The position numbers and the translations under genes were made by a program. A model generated the notes under the pieces. The model saw only the letters and a program-made list of their open reading frames with translations. It did not search any database and had not been told where the DNA came from. A stretch of 64,000 bases of DNA from Larix kaempferi. Its lineage: Eukaryota; Streptophyta; Pinopsida; Pinales; Pinaceae. This document shows positions 12,185 to 21,564 of the stretch, piece after piece. Location of the stretch: positions 12,947,501 through 13,011,500 of the forward strand of contig BSBM01000372.1 in the NCBI GenBank assembly GCA_027924585.1. The letters run 5' to 3'. The stretch's first letter is position 1, and each line of letters begins with the position of its first letter.

Positions 12185-12613
12185 ATGGATGCACCATCAG
12201 TTTTGGATTTCAGTATCAATAAGATTGTACTCATACTGGGTTATTTTGAGCTTCGTGCAAATTTGAATTCATTATTTGATATATATAACACCCTTATCTT
12301 GGCCTTGTGTACAAATGCGTTCATTATTGCGGTAAATCCTGAACAGCTCATAATGTCGTGTGAGAAAATTTTAATAGGTGAAAATGGCATGAAGGACAAA
12401 GGAGGTTGGCAAGTTGTTGATGCAGTGTTCCTTGTACAAATGGTTTTTACCTTGAAGATTCTAAACAGTGTTCAAAGTACAAAAGGAAACAATTATCCAA
12501 ATTCATGTTTCTTCAAGTTTGTTGATGGTCAACTATTTGACCAAGCCCCTAGCAAAGGAGAGATTCCAAATGTAGAGGGAGTATCTTGTGTTTGGAACAA
12601 AACATTTTCCTAG
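12185..12613 (+). CDS. Unidentified 142-codon open frame inside the copia remnant
   Basis: This is the longest open frame of the first 13 kb and starts with ATG. The product has an alternating hydrophobic N-terminal half (residues about 6-60) and an asparagine-rich central part with four to five cysteines. I do not recognise it as protease, integrase or any cellular family. It sits where copia protease/integrase would be, 140 bp after the gag remnant. It could be chance, a captured sequence, or badly decayed pol. An intact frame of this length among dead sequence is mildly notable, but there is no sign that it is translated. Confidence 0.2.
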   Translation: MDAPSVLDFSINKIVLILGYFELRANLNSLFDIYNTLILALCTNAFIIAVNPEQLIMSCEKILIGENGMKDKGGWQVVDAVFLVQMVFTLKILNSVQSTKGNNYPNSCFFKFVDGQLFDQAPSKGEIPNVEGVSCVWNKTFS

Positions 12614-13115
12614 GTAAGAAGAAGTTTTGGGTCTTTTGGTACCTCGTAAAATGTCCAATAGACTACCATTAATGGCATCGGTTATTGGAGAAGATATAGG
12701 TGCATGTAGAGAAGATACTCAAGCAGATATGCCATACAGTGGCCTTGATAACAACAACAACAATATTGCCTCCAACAAATCCATACAACAGTGAACAAGG
12801 CCACAAGGACATTTATGGAGGAGAGAGAGAGAGAGAGAACGTATGCATGCCAAAGCATGCACCATCATCCATTTAATTCCAGTTTAGATGTTCTTTCATA
12901 TTCAGTTGTTTAGTTCTATTTCTAAGTTTTGCTTTAGTTAGAAAGTACATGCAAAGTTAGAGAGAGATACAGGGCACATGCATGCCAAAGCATGTACCAT
13001 CATCAATTTAATTCCAGTTTAGATGTTCTTTCATATTTAGTCCTTTAGTTCTATTTCTAATTTTGCTTTAGTTAGTACTAGTAGTTGCATGCAAAGTTAG
13101 TTAGGGCACCTTGCA

Positions 13116-13630
13116 TGTGACAACGTTCCAAGAATAAATGGGATGTATATCCCTAGAAGAGAGAGATGAATGCATGCATGCATATTTGAACTCTCTTCTA
13201 GTGGGGGCACTTTCCTGGGAATAGATCGTTCATGCAGGTTGAGGGCACTAATACCAAGGCCAAGAATAGATCTAGGATTTAGTTTTATTTCAATTAAGGC
13301 ATTGTTGTGCATGTGTCGAAATTCATCATATCTTCATCCAAGTCTATAAAGGAAAAGGATAGGGGTATAGGCTTTATTCATTTGGTTTTTAGGAGTAGGA
13401 AGCAATGGGTGAAGGGTGGAGTTTGAAGCTTTTAGTGTAATTCTTATTAACAGTAATATGATTTGAGTTCAGATCTGTGTACTTGCTGCTACTTTCTTTA
13501 ACTTGATATGTTTCAATTCCTAGTAACAATTAAATTGCAGTTTTGATAGAGATTTAAGTAATTTGTTTTCTTGAGTAAGTAGATTAGCAATCAAACTAGG
13601 ATTGTTTCCATGCACAGAAGAATTTCAACA
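13116..13630 (+). repeat. 3' LTR of the copia element
   Basis: It begins TGTGACAACGTTCC and ends AGAATTTCAACA. It aligns by eye along its 515 bp with the left LTR, with many substitutions and small indels. No clear purine tract precedes it. The 470 bp before it contain two near-copies of a segment starting AGAGAGAGA...CATGCCAAAGCATG (about 12,820 and 12,960). Confidence 0.75.
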
Positions 13631-13768
13631 CATCCTTGGAAGAAATGGATAACCAAAAGATGCTCATGTGAAACTATATTAGTTGAGGAAATCCTTTTTG
13701 CAAGAATTCATGGTTGGTCTTGAATCTACAAAATATAATTGTCACCCCAATTATACAAAGCATTTGGA

Positions 13769-13773
13769 GGGCC
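13769..13773. repeat. Target-site duplication, left copy (GGGCC)
   Basis: GGGCC directly precedes the first LTR base and recurs at 30,656-30,660 directly after the last LTR. A 5-bp duplication is usual for copia integrase. It flanks the entire 16.9-kb array and not each unit. Confidence 0.85.
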
Positions 13774-15120
13774 CGTTGAAATTTCATCAAGTTAGGGTTT
13801 TGTACAGAAAAATAACAATTCATCATATTCTAATGCAGAAAATACATTTAATAACCATTTACAAATATTGAATATTAAATAGTGCAGTAGTAAAAATTAT
13901 CACAACATAAATTTCATGTCTTTAGCACTCTCAGGTCACTGTGTTAAAGTACTTTTAACACTACCCGTTAGGTCACTGTGCTAAGTTAATCTTCAGCAGC
14001 ATGTAACGTAGAATAAATAATAAAAGAGAAGATACTTACCTGTGTGTGGGACCCTTCCTATAAAATACTCAGAAGAGTTACTTACTTTCAGTAACCACTG
14101 TGCCTCAGAGAGGCCAGTCAAATCTGGAAACTATCAGACCCTACAAGAGGGTAGTACAAACCAGAGAGAGAGAGATGACAGATCTGAGGTACAGTCAAAT
14201 AGAGATGGTCAATGAAATTCAGAAAACACAGAGCTAGTCGTAATCAAGTCCCAACATGATAGATGTCCAAAAACTGTAAATACAAGAGATCTAAACCCTA
14301 GGTGAAGACCTCAATAAAAATAAAGGATTAGCACAAATATCAGACCCTGATTAAACTTCAGTGCAAAGACCAAACTTAAAACAAATCTCAGCAATAAGAA
14401 TCTGGTCAAAGTGATTCTCAGCAGTAAGGGTTTAGGATAGAGCTGATATAAAGCAAAAATCAGATCATAAGATCAATCCCATAAAGCCCATAGTCAAATC
14501 AATCCACAACAGGCAGATCTCAACCCCAGCCTCACGGCCTTCACAAGGTATACCAGATCTGGTCACTAGGCTTTACGGCCCAGTCAAGCAAGTCCACAAG
14601 AACCAGATCAGTTCAACAAATCAGACCTTGAATAGGCAGGACGGATTCCAAACAGTCCATAAATTGCAGATTGGATCACAGTCAAAGTACAAAGGAACAG
14701 ATCGGGCTCAACTAAGACCATAGCAGGCAGACCGGATCCCTCAATAAACAGATCGGGCTCATCTAAGACCATAGCAAGCAGACCGGATCCCTCAATAGAA
14801 GCATATCGGATCCTATAGCAGCAGATCAAAAAATCAGCAGCAGAAATGTCCTACAAAGAAATCACGGGTTGCATGACTAGGCATAATAACTCCTTCTCAA
14901 ACCCGTGGTTCAAGTAAACAGCAGCAGATCAGCTTTAACGTCAGCCCTAACAAATTATCCAAACCAGATCTGAGATGAAAGGGTAGACTTCAGCAGGTAG
15001 TTGGCCTTCATAACAAATTGTGAAGGTGCAGCAAACAGACTCTAAACCCTTGACGTCAAAACAGAATAAAGGACAAAGCTGAGATATGTATTGTGTATTA
15101 ATTGATAAACAAAAGACCTT

Positions 15121-15128
15121 TATTTATA
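15121..15128 (-). promoter_or_regulatory. Candidate TATA box of the LTR promoter
   Basis: The minus strand reads TATAAATA, followed about 30 bp downstream by the likely transcription start near 15,090. This would make U3 about 1.25 kb (including the hairpin cluster) and R-U5 about 1.3 kb. The same octamer lies at 19,842, 24,602 and 29,362. The start site is an inference. Confidence 0.5.
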
Positions 15129-15237
15129 GGATAATAGGATTATTAAAATAATCCTTTAAATTAGGAAACCATAGAATTAGGAAAAATTAAAAGATAAAAA
15201 ATAATAAAATATTATTTCATTAAATTAGGGAGAGGTC

Positions 15238-15410
15238 ACTTTAAAATAAAATAAAAGATAAATAAATAAAAGATAAAAAATAAAAATAATAAAAGATAAA
15301 AATAATAAAAAATAAAAATAAAAATATAAAATATATAAAAATAAAAATAAATAAAAGACAAAAATAAATAAAGGATAAAAATAAAAATATGAAATAAATA
15401 AATAAAAGAA
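15238..15410. repeat. A/T-only low-complexity tract in the LTR
   Basis: The plus strand is built of AAATA, AAAGATAAA and AATAAAATA words, with almost no C and G only in AAAGATAAA-type words. Equivalent tracts (about 19,970-20,168, 24,730-24,928 and 29,490-29,688) are 39 bp longer. Open frames reading Phe/Tyr/Leu across it are composition artefacts. Confidence 0.9.
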
Positions 15411-15795
15411 CCTCAGAAAGTGGTCAAACATCTAAAGTACCCATAAGATCAAAGACAATAAGAGTGGTATAAATAAGAGGTGGGTCAATGACCCTAATTA
15501 CCACAAATCAAAGACAGGGTACCACAACACTAAAAGACCAAAAGTAAATCACCCAAGGTGGAAAGGTTCAACCAATCATCTCTCTCTCAAATGTACAAAA
15601 GTTCCATATACTACTGAAAGTCCATCATCATTGTATAAGGAAGGGTTCACACAGATGATGTGATCACGTGGTCCTCTCAACTGCTCCTTAGGTCAAATGT
15701 TAGTAGCTTCCACAAGGGGTGGCCAGTCCCTCGAGAAGATCAACCAACTCAACCATCTCGAAGACCTAGGAGAAGAGGACATCACACATCATAAT

Positions 15796-16347
15796 CTTGG
15801 TAACTGACCAAGTGCCTCCATTCTCAAGGAATGGCTCTCAGCCCCAGGCTGAGTTCCCAGTCCTAGACTGGGTCAACAGCCTGGTAACTGACCAGGTGCC
15901 TCCATTCTCAAGGAATGGCTCTCAGCCCCAGGCTGAGTTCCCAGTACCAGACTGGGTCATGTTGATCAACCATCTGGTCCATGACCAGGTTCTCCATTCT
16001 CCCAGAGAATGGTCCTCAGCCTCAAGCTGAGCATTTAGTCCTAGACTGAATGTTGATCAACCATCTGCAGGACCTAGGAAGTCTCTGTCTCAACCTGCAG
16101 GATTTGCTTGGTCCTCGACCAAGAAACTGTCTGGTCCCAGACCAGAATACCCTAGAGACAAATAGGGGCCCTAGCTACATGCTAGGGACTTTGCCATGGC
16201 ATCCATCTGCTTGGTCCTCGACCAAGAACCCCAGGGGACAGCTGGGGGCCCTAGGGTACCTTCTAGGGTCTTACTTATTACTCTGCCTGGTTAACTTGAC
16301 CAGGAACCCTAGTTAACTGACTAGGGTACCATTCTCTTTAAGAATGG
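15796..16347. repeat. Cluster of about 20 short perfect hairpins, LTR a
   Basis: Nearly every base lies in a short inverted repeat with a 5-9-bp arm and a short loop. Examples are 15,796-15,812 CTTGGT-aactg-ACCAAG; 15,818-15,834 CCATTC/GAATGG; 15,837-15,853 CTCAGCC/GGCTGAG; 15,856-15,872 CCCAGT/ACTGGG; 15,880-15,896 CCTGGT/ACCAGG; 16,032-16,052 CATTTAGTC/GACTGAATG; 16,107-16,123 and 16,210-16,226 CTTGGTC/GACCAAG; 16,131-16,145 CTGGTC/GACCAG; 16,169-16,187 CCCTAG/CTAGGG; 16,286-16,304 CCTGGT/ACCAGG; 16,307-16,326 CCCTAGT/ACTAGGG; and 16,329-16,347 CCATTCT/AGAATGG. A four-hairpin set recurs three times with paired changes. It occupies the start of U3 in the minus-strand element. Confidence 0.9.
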
Positions 16348-16369
16348 GTCTCGCAGCTGCACTGAAAAA

Positions 16370-16804
16370 TTAACACTTCCTCTCAGCTAGAGAGGCATTC
16401 TCAGCAACACTAAGCTTGTCGAAGACAGGGGCTTAGTCAACACATCTGACAACTGTACCATGTCCTAGTCATGGTAAAACAACCTGTTATAGAATACAGG
16501 ATTTTCTGAGAGCTTCAAGTAGCTCTAAATGTCAGTAAATACCTTGATCTTGTAGATCCATTTGGAAGTTACAACTGGCTTCCCTTGCTATCTGAGAATC
16601 ACTATCCAATGTCAATAGGATGTCTGTTATCATAGCATCTTTCCAAACTTGATGTTTGGCTGCCTTCACATAAGTGAATGATCCTGAATCAGTGATATGG
16701 CTCTTACTAGAGCACCCTTGAAGCCTCTCAATAGGCTTCTTTAATGAGATCAACTGAAGGCTTCTTGGCCTTCTCCCTCTGTTTCTCTGAACGAGATGTC
16801 TCAT
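16370..16804 (-). pseudogene. Copia pol remnant, unit 1 (RT start joined to RNase H tail)
   Basis: On the minus strand the frame from 16,804 shows AAKHQVWKDAM, typical of the region just before the copia reverse-transcriptase core. After a frameshift it continues as PVVTSKWIYKIK (16,543-16,578), the conserved start of RVT_2. The catalytic core is missing. About 100 bp later the C-terminal end of copia RNase H appears: VLTKPLS (about 16,424-16,444), then in another frame DKLSVAENASLAERKC and a TAA stop (16,370-16,372). That stop lies inside the LTR, as is usual for compact copia elements. A purine tract (CTGAGAGGAAG) precedes the LTR. The pol ends are therefore kept and the middle deleted. Confidence 0.85.
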
Positions 16805-17142
16805 GGACTGGTGCTTATTGCACTTTCATATCTATACCACTGAGAGGTCACATTTCTTACCTCTTTTCTGCAATCCCACTCTGATGGGAATTCAAGAGCA
16901 CGTATGGCTCCCTCTTGATCTCTGATCTTCCCAAATGTTTCACAAACAATATGATAGATTCTCTTTTTGCTGACACATGGGAGAATACAATATTTGATCC
17001 TGCAAATTGTGGAGTCTCTTACTCCCTCTGTACCTGAGCACTTAGCTCCCTCTGTAGCTGTGCACTTAACTTGTGCATAAGCAGTATCCGTAAACTTATT
17101 ATTAGAGCAAGTCACATCAATATTCAACTTCATAGTCAGCAA
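16801..17142 (-). CDS. Unidentified 113-codon frame in the interior, unit 1
   Basis: The frame runs on the minus strand, just upstream of the pol remnant. The product has seven cysteines and no recognisable domain; no gag or protease motif is seen. It is repeated without change at 21,561-21,902 and 26,321-26,662. Its C-terminal SAISTSP reads toward the pol remnant in a shifted frame, so it may be the decayed pol segment that precedes RT. Translation is doubtful. Confidence 0.2.
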   Translation of the reverse strand: MLTMKLNIDVTCSNNKFTDTAYAQVKCTATEGAKCSGTEGVRDSTICRIKYCILPCVSKKRIYHIVCETFGKIRDQEGAIRALEFPSEWDCRKEVRNVTSQWYRYESAISTSP

Positions 17143-17389
17143 TAATCAATATTGAATTTGCATCCATTCATATATATTGGATAACTATCTAGAATCAATC
17201 AAGATCATATAACATGCCATATGTTTCATCATGACAAATTAAAGAATCAAAACTAGTTGGGATAGAAAAATTCTACCCTCTTTATATTTGCCCTTATGCA
17301 GAACTCACAATGTGCATCTTGATCTTGTTATCATACTAAACATGTACTTCTCAAGTGTGTAATGGCATCATAATATCATTCATTATGAG

Positions 17390-18010
17390 CCATTACTCAT
17401 GGCGATCAAAAACCACCACCAACAAGAAGGCAAGCGTTAATGCGGACCTGAATGCGTGAAAGATAATATGCGTGATACTGGCCCCTTCCATTCAGGGTTG
17501 TTTCGTTCATATCGTAGTCAGTTTTAAACTATATTTTACCTTCCTCTCTCTTTAACATGTCCTGGGCGAATTGAATAACCCTCACCAACCAGTTGAATCG
17601 CGTAAATAACCAAGCTGTGCTGTTGTAAACCTCGCTCTATTGATCCCCCTTTGATAAAACCTATACTGATCCCCGCCGACATAAAATATATAACCGGAAA
17701 GCACAATAACATAGTGCGCTGTAAAAAGAATCAATTTGAAGTGTCCGGGCCCACCCCAAACTACTATGCTATGGCCCATCAAATCAATTACAACTCATAA
17801 TTGGTGACCACCTCCCTATCTCACAAACATGCTTGGTCCATCCATTCTGTATCCGTCTGTTTGTTGGCCCACTAATCTATCCCGAAGACCCCCTCACCAC
17901 CCAAATAGTTACTTAGGAGGTTTATAAAAATATGTTCCATCCCAACTTCTTGCCTGCCCCGAACCAGGTATTCCATCGATCAATAAATATCGTCTGGCGG
18001 ATCACAGTCC
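17390..18010. other. CpG-rich segment of unknown origin in the interior, unit 1
   Basis: This part of the interior holds about twenty CG dinucleotides (GCGATC, AGCGTT, ATCGCG, CCGCCGAC, GTGCGC and others), whereas the rest of the unit has few. It has no recognisable protein domain on either strand. A 66-codon frame at 17,582-17,782 (minus) is the best open frame and is unidentified. Copies lie at 22,150-22,770 and 26,910-27,530. Recent capture of host or organelle DNA would explain the composition, but this is an inference. Confidence 0.5.
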
Positions 18011-18480
18011 TAGATATAAGAAATCAGATCATGATAATTACATGCATGGATGGATACTAAAAAATCTTTACACTTACATATTCAGATCAATGAATCATAA
18101 GATTCCTAGAAAGTACTATGACCATGTAAGCTTTTGATTAGTAGGGATCAAGTCATATAAAGATTTAGGCTGTCTCCTTACTCACCTCAGAGATACATAC
18201 CTGAGATAAAAATGCTAGTAATACTTGACATGCTTCTTTTTAGAGAAGGAAGTTCGCAGCCTGCTAACTTCATCATAAATTTTCTGCTGTCATAATGATT
18301 AGTAGCTTACTGCCACATCTTTCATTTCCAGCCAATAATACTTCGATGTGTTCATGCAATTCTGATTTCTAACCCAACTGGATGAAACCTTTTGAAGTCA
18401 AGTTGGTTAGAATTCAAAACCCTATCTTAGGATCTATGTAGACTCTGATAGCCTGCAAAACAGAGTTAGCTACAAGCCCT

Positions 18481-18494
18481 ATGCTATGATACCA
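18481..18494 (-). other. Primer-binding site, unit 1
   Basis: The minus strand reads TGGTATCATAGCAT directly after the right-hand LTR. It differs from the tRNA-iMet site TGGTATCAGAGC at one of 12 positions. Identical sites lie at 23,241-23,254 and 28,001-28,014. This fixes the orientation of the array. Confidence 0.9.
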
Positions 18495-21135
18495 TGTTGA
18501 AATTTCATCAAGTTAGGGTTTTGTACAGAAAAATAACAATTCATCATATTCTAATGCAGAAAATACATTTAATAACCATTTACAAATATTGAATATTAAA
18601 TAGTGCAGTAGTAAAAATTATCACAACATAAATTTCATGTCTTTAGCACTCTCAGGTCACTGTGTTAAAGTACTTTTAACACTACCCGTTAGGTCACTGT
18701 GCTAAGTTAATCTTCAGCAGCATGTAACGTAGAATAAATAATAAAAGAGAAGATACTTACCTGTGTGTGGGACCCTTCCTATAAAATACTCAGAAGAGTT
18801 ACTTACTTTCAGTAACCACTGTGCCTCAGAGAGGCCAGTCAAATCTGGAAACTATCAGACCCTACAAGATGGTAGTACAAACCAGAGAGAGAGAGATGAC
18901 AGATCTGAGGTATAGTCAAATAGAGATGGTCAATGAAATTCAGAAAACACAGAGGTAGTCGTAATCAAGTCCCAACATGATAGATGTCCAAAAACTGTAA
19001 ATACAAGAGATCTAAACCCTATGTGAAGACCTCAATAAAAATAAAGGATTAGCACAAATATCAGACCCTGATTAAACTTCAGTGCAAAGACCAAACTTAA
19101 AACAAATCTCAGCAATAAGAATCTGGTCAAAGTGATTCTCAGCAGTAAGGGTTTAGGATAGAGCTGATATAAAGCAAAAATCAGATCATAAGATCAAACC
19201 CATAAAGCCCACAGTCAAATCAATCCACAGCAGGCAGATCTCAACCCCAGCCTCACGGCCTTCACAAGGTATACCAGACCTGGTCACTAGGCTTTACGGC
19301 CCAGTCAAGCAAGTCCACAAGAACCAGATCAGTTCAACAAATCAGACCTTGAATAGGCAGGACGGATTCCAAACAGTCCATAAATTGCAGATTGGACCAC
19401 AGTCAAAGTACAAAGGAACAGATCGGGCTCAACTAAGACCATAGCAGGCAGACCGGATCCCTCAATAAACAGATCGGGCTCATCTAAGACCATAGCAAGC
19501 AGACCGGATCCCTCAATAGAAGCATATCGGATCCTATAGCAGCAGATCAAAAAATCAGCAGCAGAAATGTCCTACAAAGAAATCACGGGTTGCATGACTA
19601 GGCATAATAACTCCTTCTCAAACCCGTGGTTCAAGTAAACAGCAGCAGATCAGCTTTAACGTCAGCCCTAACAAATTATCCAAACCAGATCTGAGATGAA
19701 AGGGTAGACTTCAGTAGGTAGTTGGCCTTCATAACAAATTGTGAAGGTGCAGCAAACAGACTCTAAACCCTTGACGTCAAAACAAAATAAAGGACAGAGC
19801 TGAGATATGTATTGTGTATTAATTGATAAACAAAAGACCTTTATTTATAGGATAATAGGATTATTAAAATAATCCTTTAAATTAGGAAACCATAGAATTA
19901 GGAAAAATTAAAAGATAAAAAATAATAAAATATTATTTCATTAAATTAGGGAGAGGTCACTTTAAAATAAAATAAAAGATAAATAAATAAAAGATAAAAA
20001 ATAAAAATAATAAAAGATAAAAATAAATAAAAATAAAAATAATAAAAGATAAAAATATAAAATATAAAATATATAAAAATAAAAATAAATAAAAGACAAA
20101 AATAAATAAAGGATAAAAATAAAAAATAATAAAAGATAAAAATAAAAATATGAAATAAATAAATAAAAGAACCTCAGAAAGTGGTCAAACATCTAAAGTA
20201 CCCATAAGATCAAAGACAATAAGAGTGGTATAAATAAGAGGTGGGTCAATGACCCTAATTACCACAAATCAAAGACAGGTACCACAACACTAAAAGACCA
20301 AAAGTAAATCACCCAAGGTGGAAAGGTTCAACCAGTCATCTCTCTCTCAAATGTACAAAAGTTCCATATACTACTGAAAGTCCATCATCATTGTATAAGG
20401 AAGGGTTCACACAGATGATGTGATCATGTGGTCCTCTCAACTGCTCCTTAGGTCAAATGTTAGTAGCTTCCACAAGGGGTGGCCAGTCCCTCGAGAAGAT
20501 CAACCAACTCAACCATCTCGAAGACCTAGGAGAAGAGGACATCACACATCATAATCTTGGTAACTGACCAAGTGCCTCCATTCTCAAGGAATGGCTCTCA
20601 GCCCCAGGCTGAGTTCCCAGTCCTAGACTGGGTCAACAGCCTGGTAACTGACCAGGTGCCTCCATTCTCAAGGAATGGCTCTCAGCCCCAGGCTGAGTTC
20701 CCAGTACCAGACTGGGTCATGTTGATCAACCATATGGTCCATGACCAGGTTCTCCATTCTCCCAGAGAATGGTCCTCAGCCTCAAGCTGAGCATTTAGTC
20801 CTAGACTGAATGTTGATCAACCATCTGCAGGACCTAGGAAGTCTCTGTCTCAACCTGCAGGATTTGCTTGGTCCTCGACCAAGAAACTGTCTGGTCCCAG
20901 ACCAGAATACCCTAGAGACAAATAGGGGCCCTAGCTACATGCTAGGGACTTTGCCATGGCATCCATCTGCTTGGTCCTCGACCAAGAACCCCAGGGGACA
21001 GCTGGGGGCCCTAGGGTACCTTCTAGGGTCTTACTTATTACTCTGCCTGGTTAACTTGACCAGGAACCCTAGTTAACTGACTAGGGTACCATTCTCTTTA
21101 AGAATGGGTCTCGCAGCTGCACTGAAAAATTAACA
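18495..21135 (-). repeat. LTR b, 2,641 bp (mosaic middle LTR)
   Basis: It has intact TGTTGAA...TTAACA ends. Up to about 20,425 it carries the variants of LTR d (for example GATCATGTGG); from about 20,600 it carries the variants of LTR a. It differs from LTR c by one base seen by eye (T near 19,716, C near 24,476). No target duplication flanks it. Confidence 0.95.
20556..21107. repeat. Hairpin cluster, LTR b
   Basis: This is the copy of the LTR a hairpin cluster, shifted by 4,760 bp. One hairpin is weakened at its edge by the CATATGGTCC variant that is private to LTRs b and c. Confidence 0.9.
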
Positions 21136-21564
21136 CTTCCTCTCAGCTAGAGAGGCATTCTCAGCAACACTAAGCTTGTCGAAGACAAGGGCTTAGTCAA
21201 CACATCTGACAACTGTACCATGTCCTAGTCATGGTAAAACAACCTGTTATAGAATACAGGATTTTCTGAGAGCTTCAAGTAGCTCTAAATGTCAGTAAAT
21301 ACCTTGATCTTGTAGATCCATTTGGAAGTTACAACTGGCTTCCCTTGCTATCTGAGAATCACTATCCAATGTCAATAGGATGTCTGTTATCATAGCATCT
21401 TTCCAAACTTGATGTTTGGCTGCCTTCACATAAGTGAATGATCCTGAATCAGTGATATGGCTCTTACTAGAGCACCCTTGAAGCCTCTCAATAGGCTTCT
21501 TTAATGAGATCAACTGAAGGCTTCTTGGCCTTCTCCCTCTGTTTCTCTGAACGAGATGTCTCAT
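21130..21564 (-). pseudogene. Copia pol remnant, unit 2
   Basis: This is the same arrangement as unit 1, shifted by 4,760 bp. It carries GAAGACAAGGG near 21,181 where unit 1 has GAAGACAGGGG. Confidence 0.85.

Larger units (their letters stand above)
10635..13630 (+). mobile_element. Dead Ty1/copia retrotransposon with paired LTRs
   Basis: Two related LTRs (10,635-11,163 and 13,116-13,630), both in the plus orientation, flank a 1.95-kb interior. The interior has a primer-binding site directly after the left LTR, a broken copia gag, and one unidentified 142-codon frame. Protease, integrase, reverse transcriptase and RNase H are not recognisable, so the element is heavily deleted. The five bases outside the LTRs (AGTTG and CATCC) do not match. 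Either the target duplication has decayed, an end is misplaced, or the LTRs belong to different insertions. Confidence 0.75.
13774..16375 (-). repeat. LTR a, 2,602 bp (outer 3' LTR of the insertion)
   Basis: The plus strand reads CGTTGAAATTTC...AAATTAACA. The other LTRs begin TGTTGAAA, so the terminal T has mutated to C here. It is 39 bp shorter than the others because of a deletion in the A/T-rich tract (about 15,238-15,410). In its first 1.9 kb it differs from the other three LTRs at about a dozen scattered bases. Its last 0.5 kb instead matches the two middle LTRs and not LTR d. Confidence 0.95.

Noticed and set aside
15225-15431. Phe/Tyr/Leu-rich open frame (minus), and similar ones at 19,962, 24,722 and 29,482
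   Set aside because: It is a reading of the A/T-only tract of the LTR, so composition alone explains it; the frame also changes with the 39-bp length difference between LTRs.
15797-16316. Two plus-strand frames of 77 and 88 codons, repeated in each LTR
   Set aside because: They run through the hairpin cluster; the apparent repeated peptide (DQVPPFSRNGSQPQAEFPV) follows from the repeated hairpins and there is no sign of coding constraint.
15796-16347. CRISPR-like array
   Set aside because: The repeats are palindromes of differing sequence with tiny spacers in a plant LTR; there are no constant repeats, unique spacers or cas genes.
17390-18010. Plastid DNA insertion
   Set aside because: The composition is compatible, but I could not recognise any plastid gene or spacer, so origin is left open.
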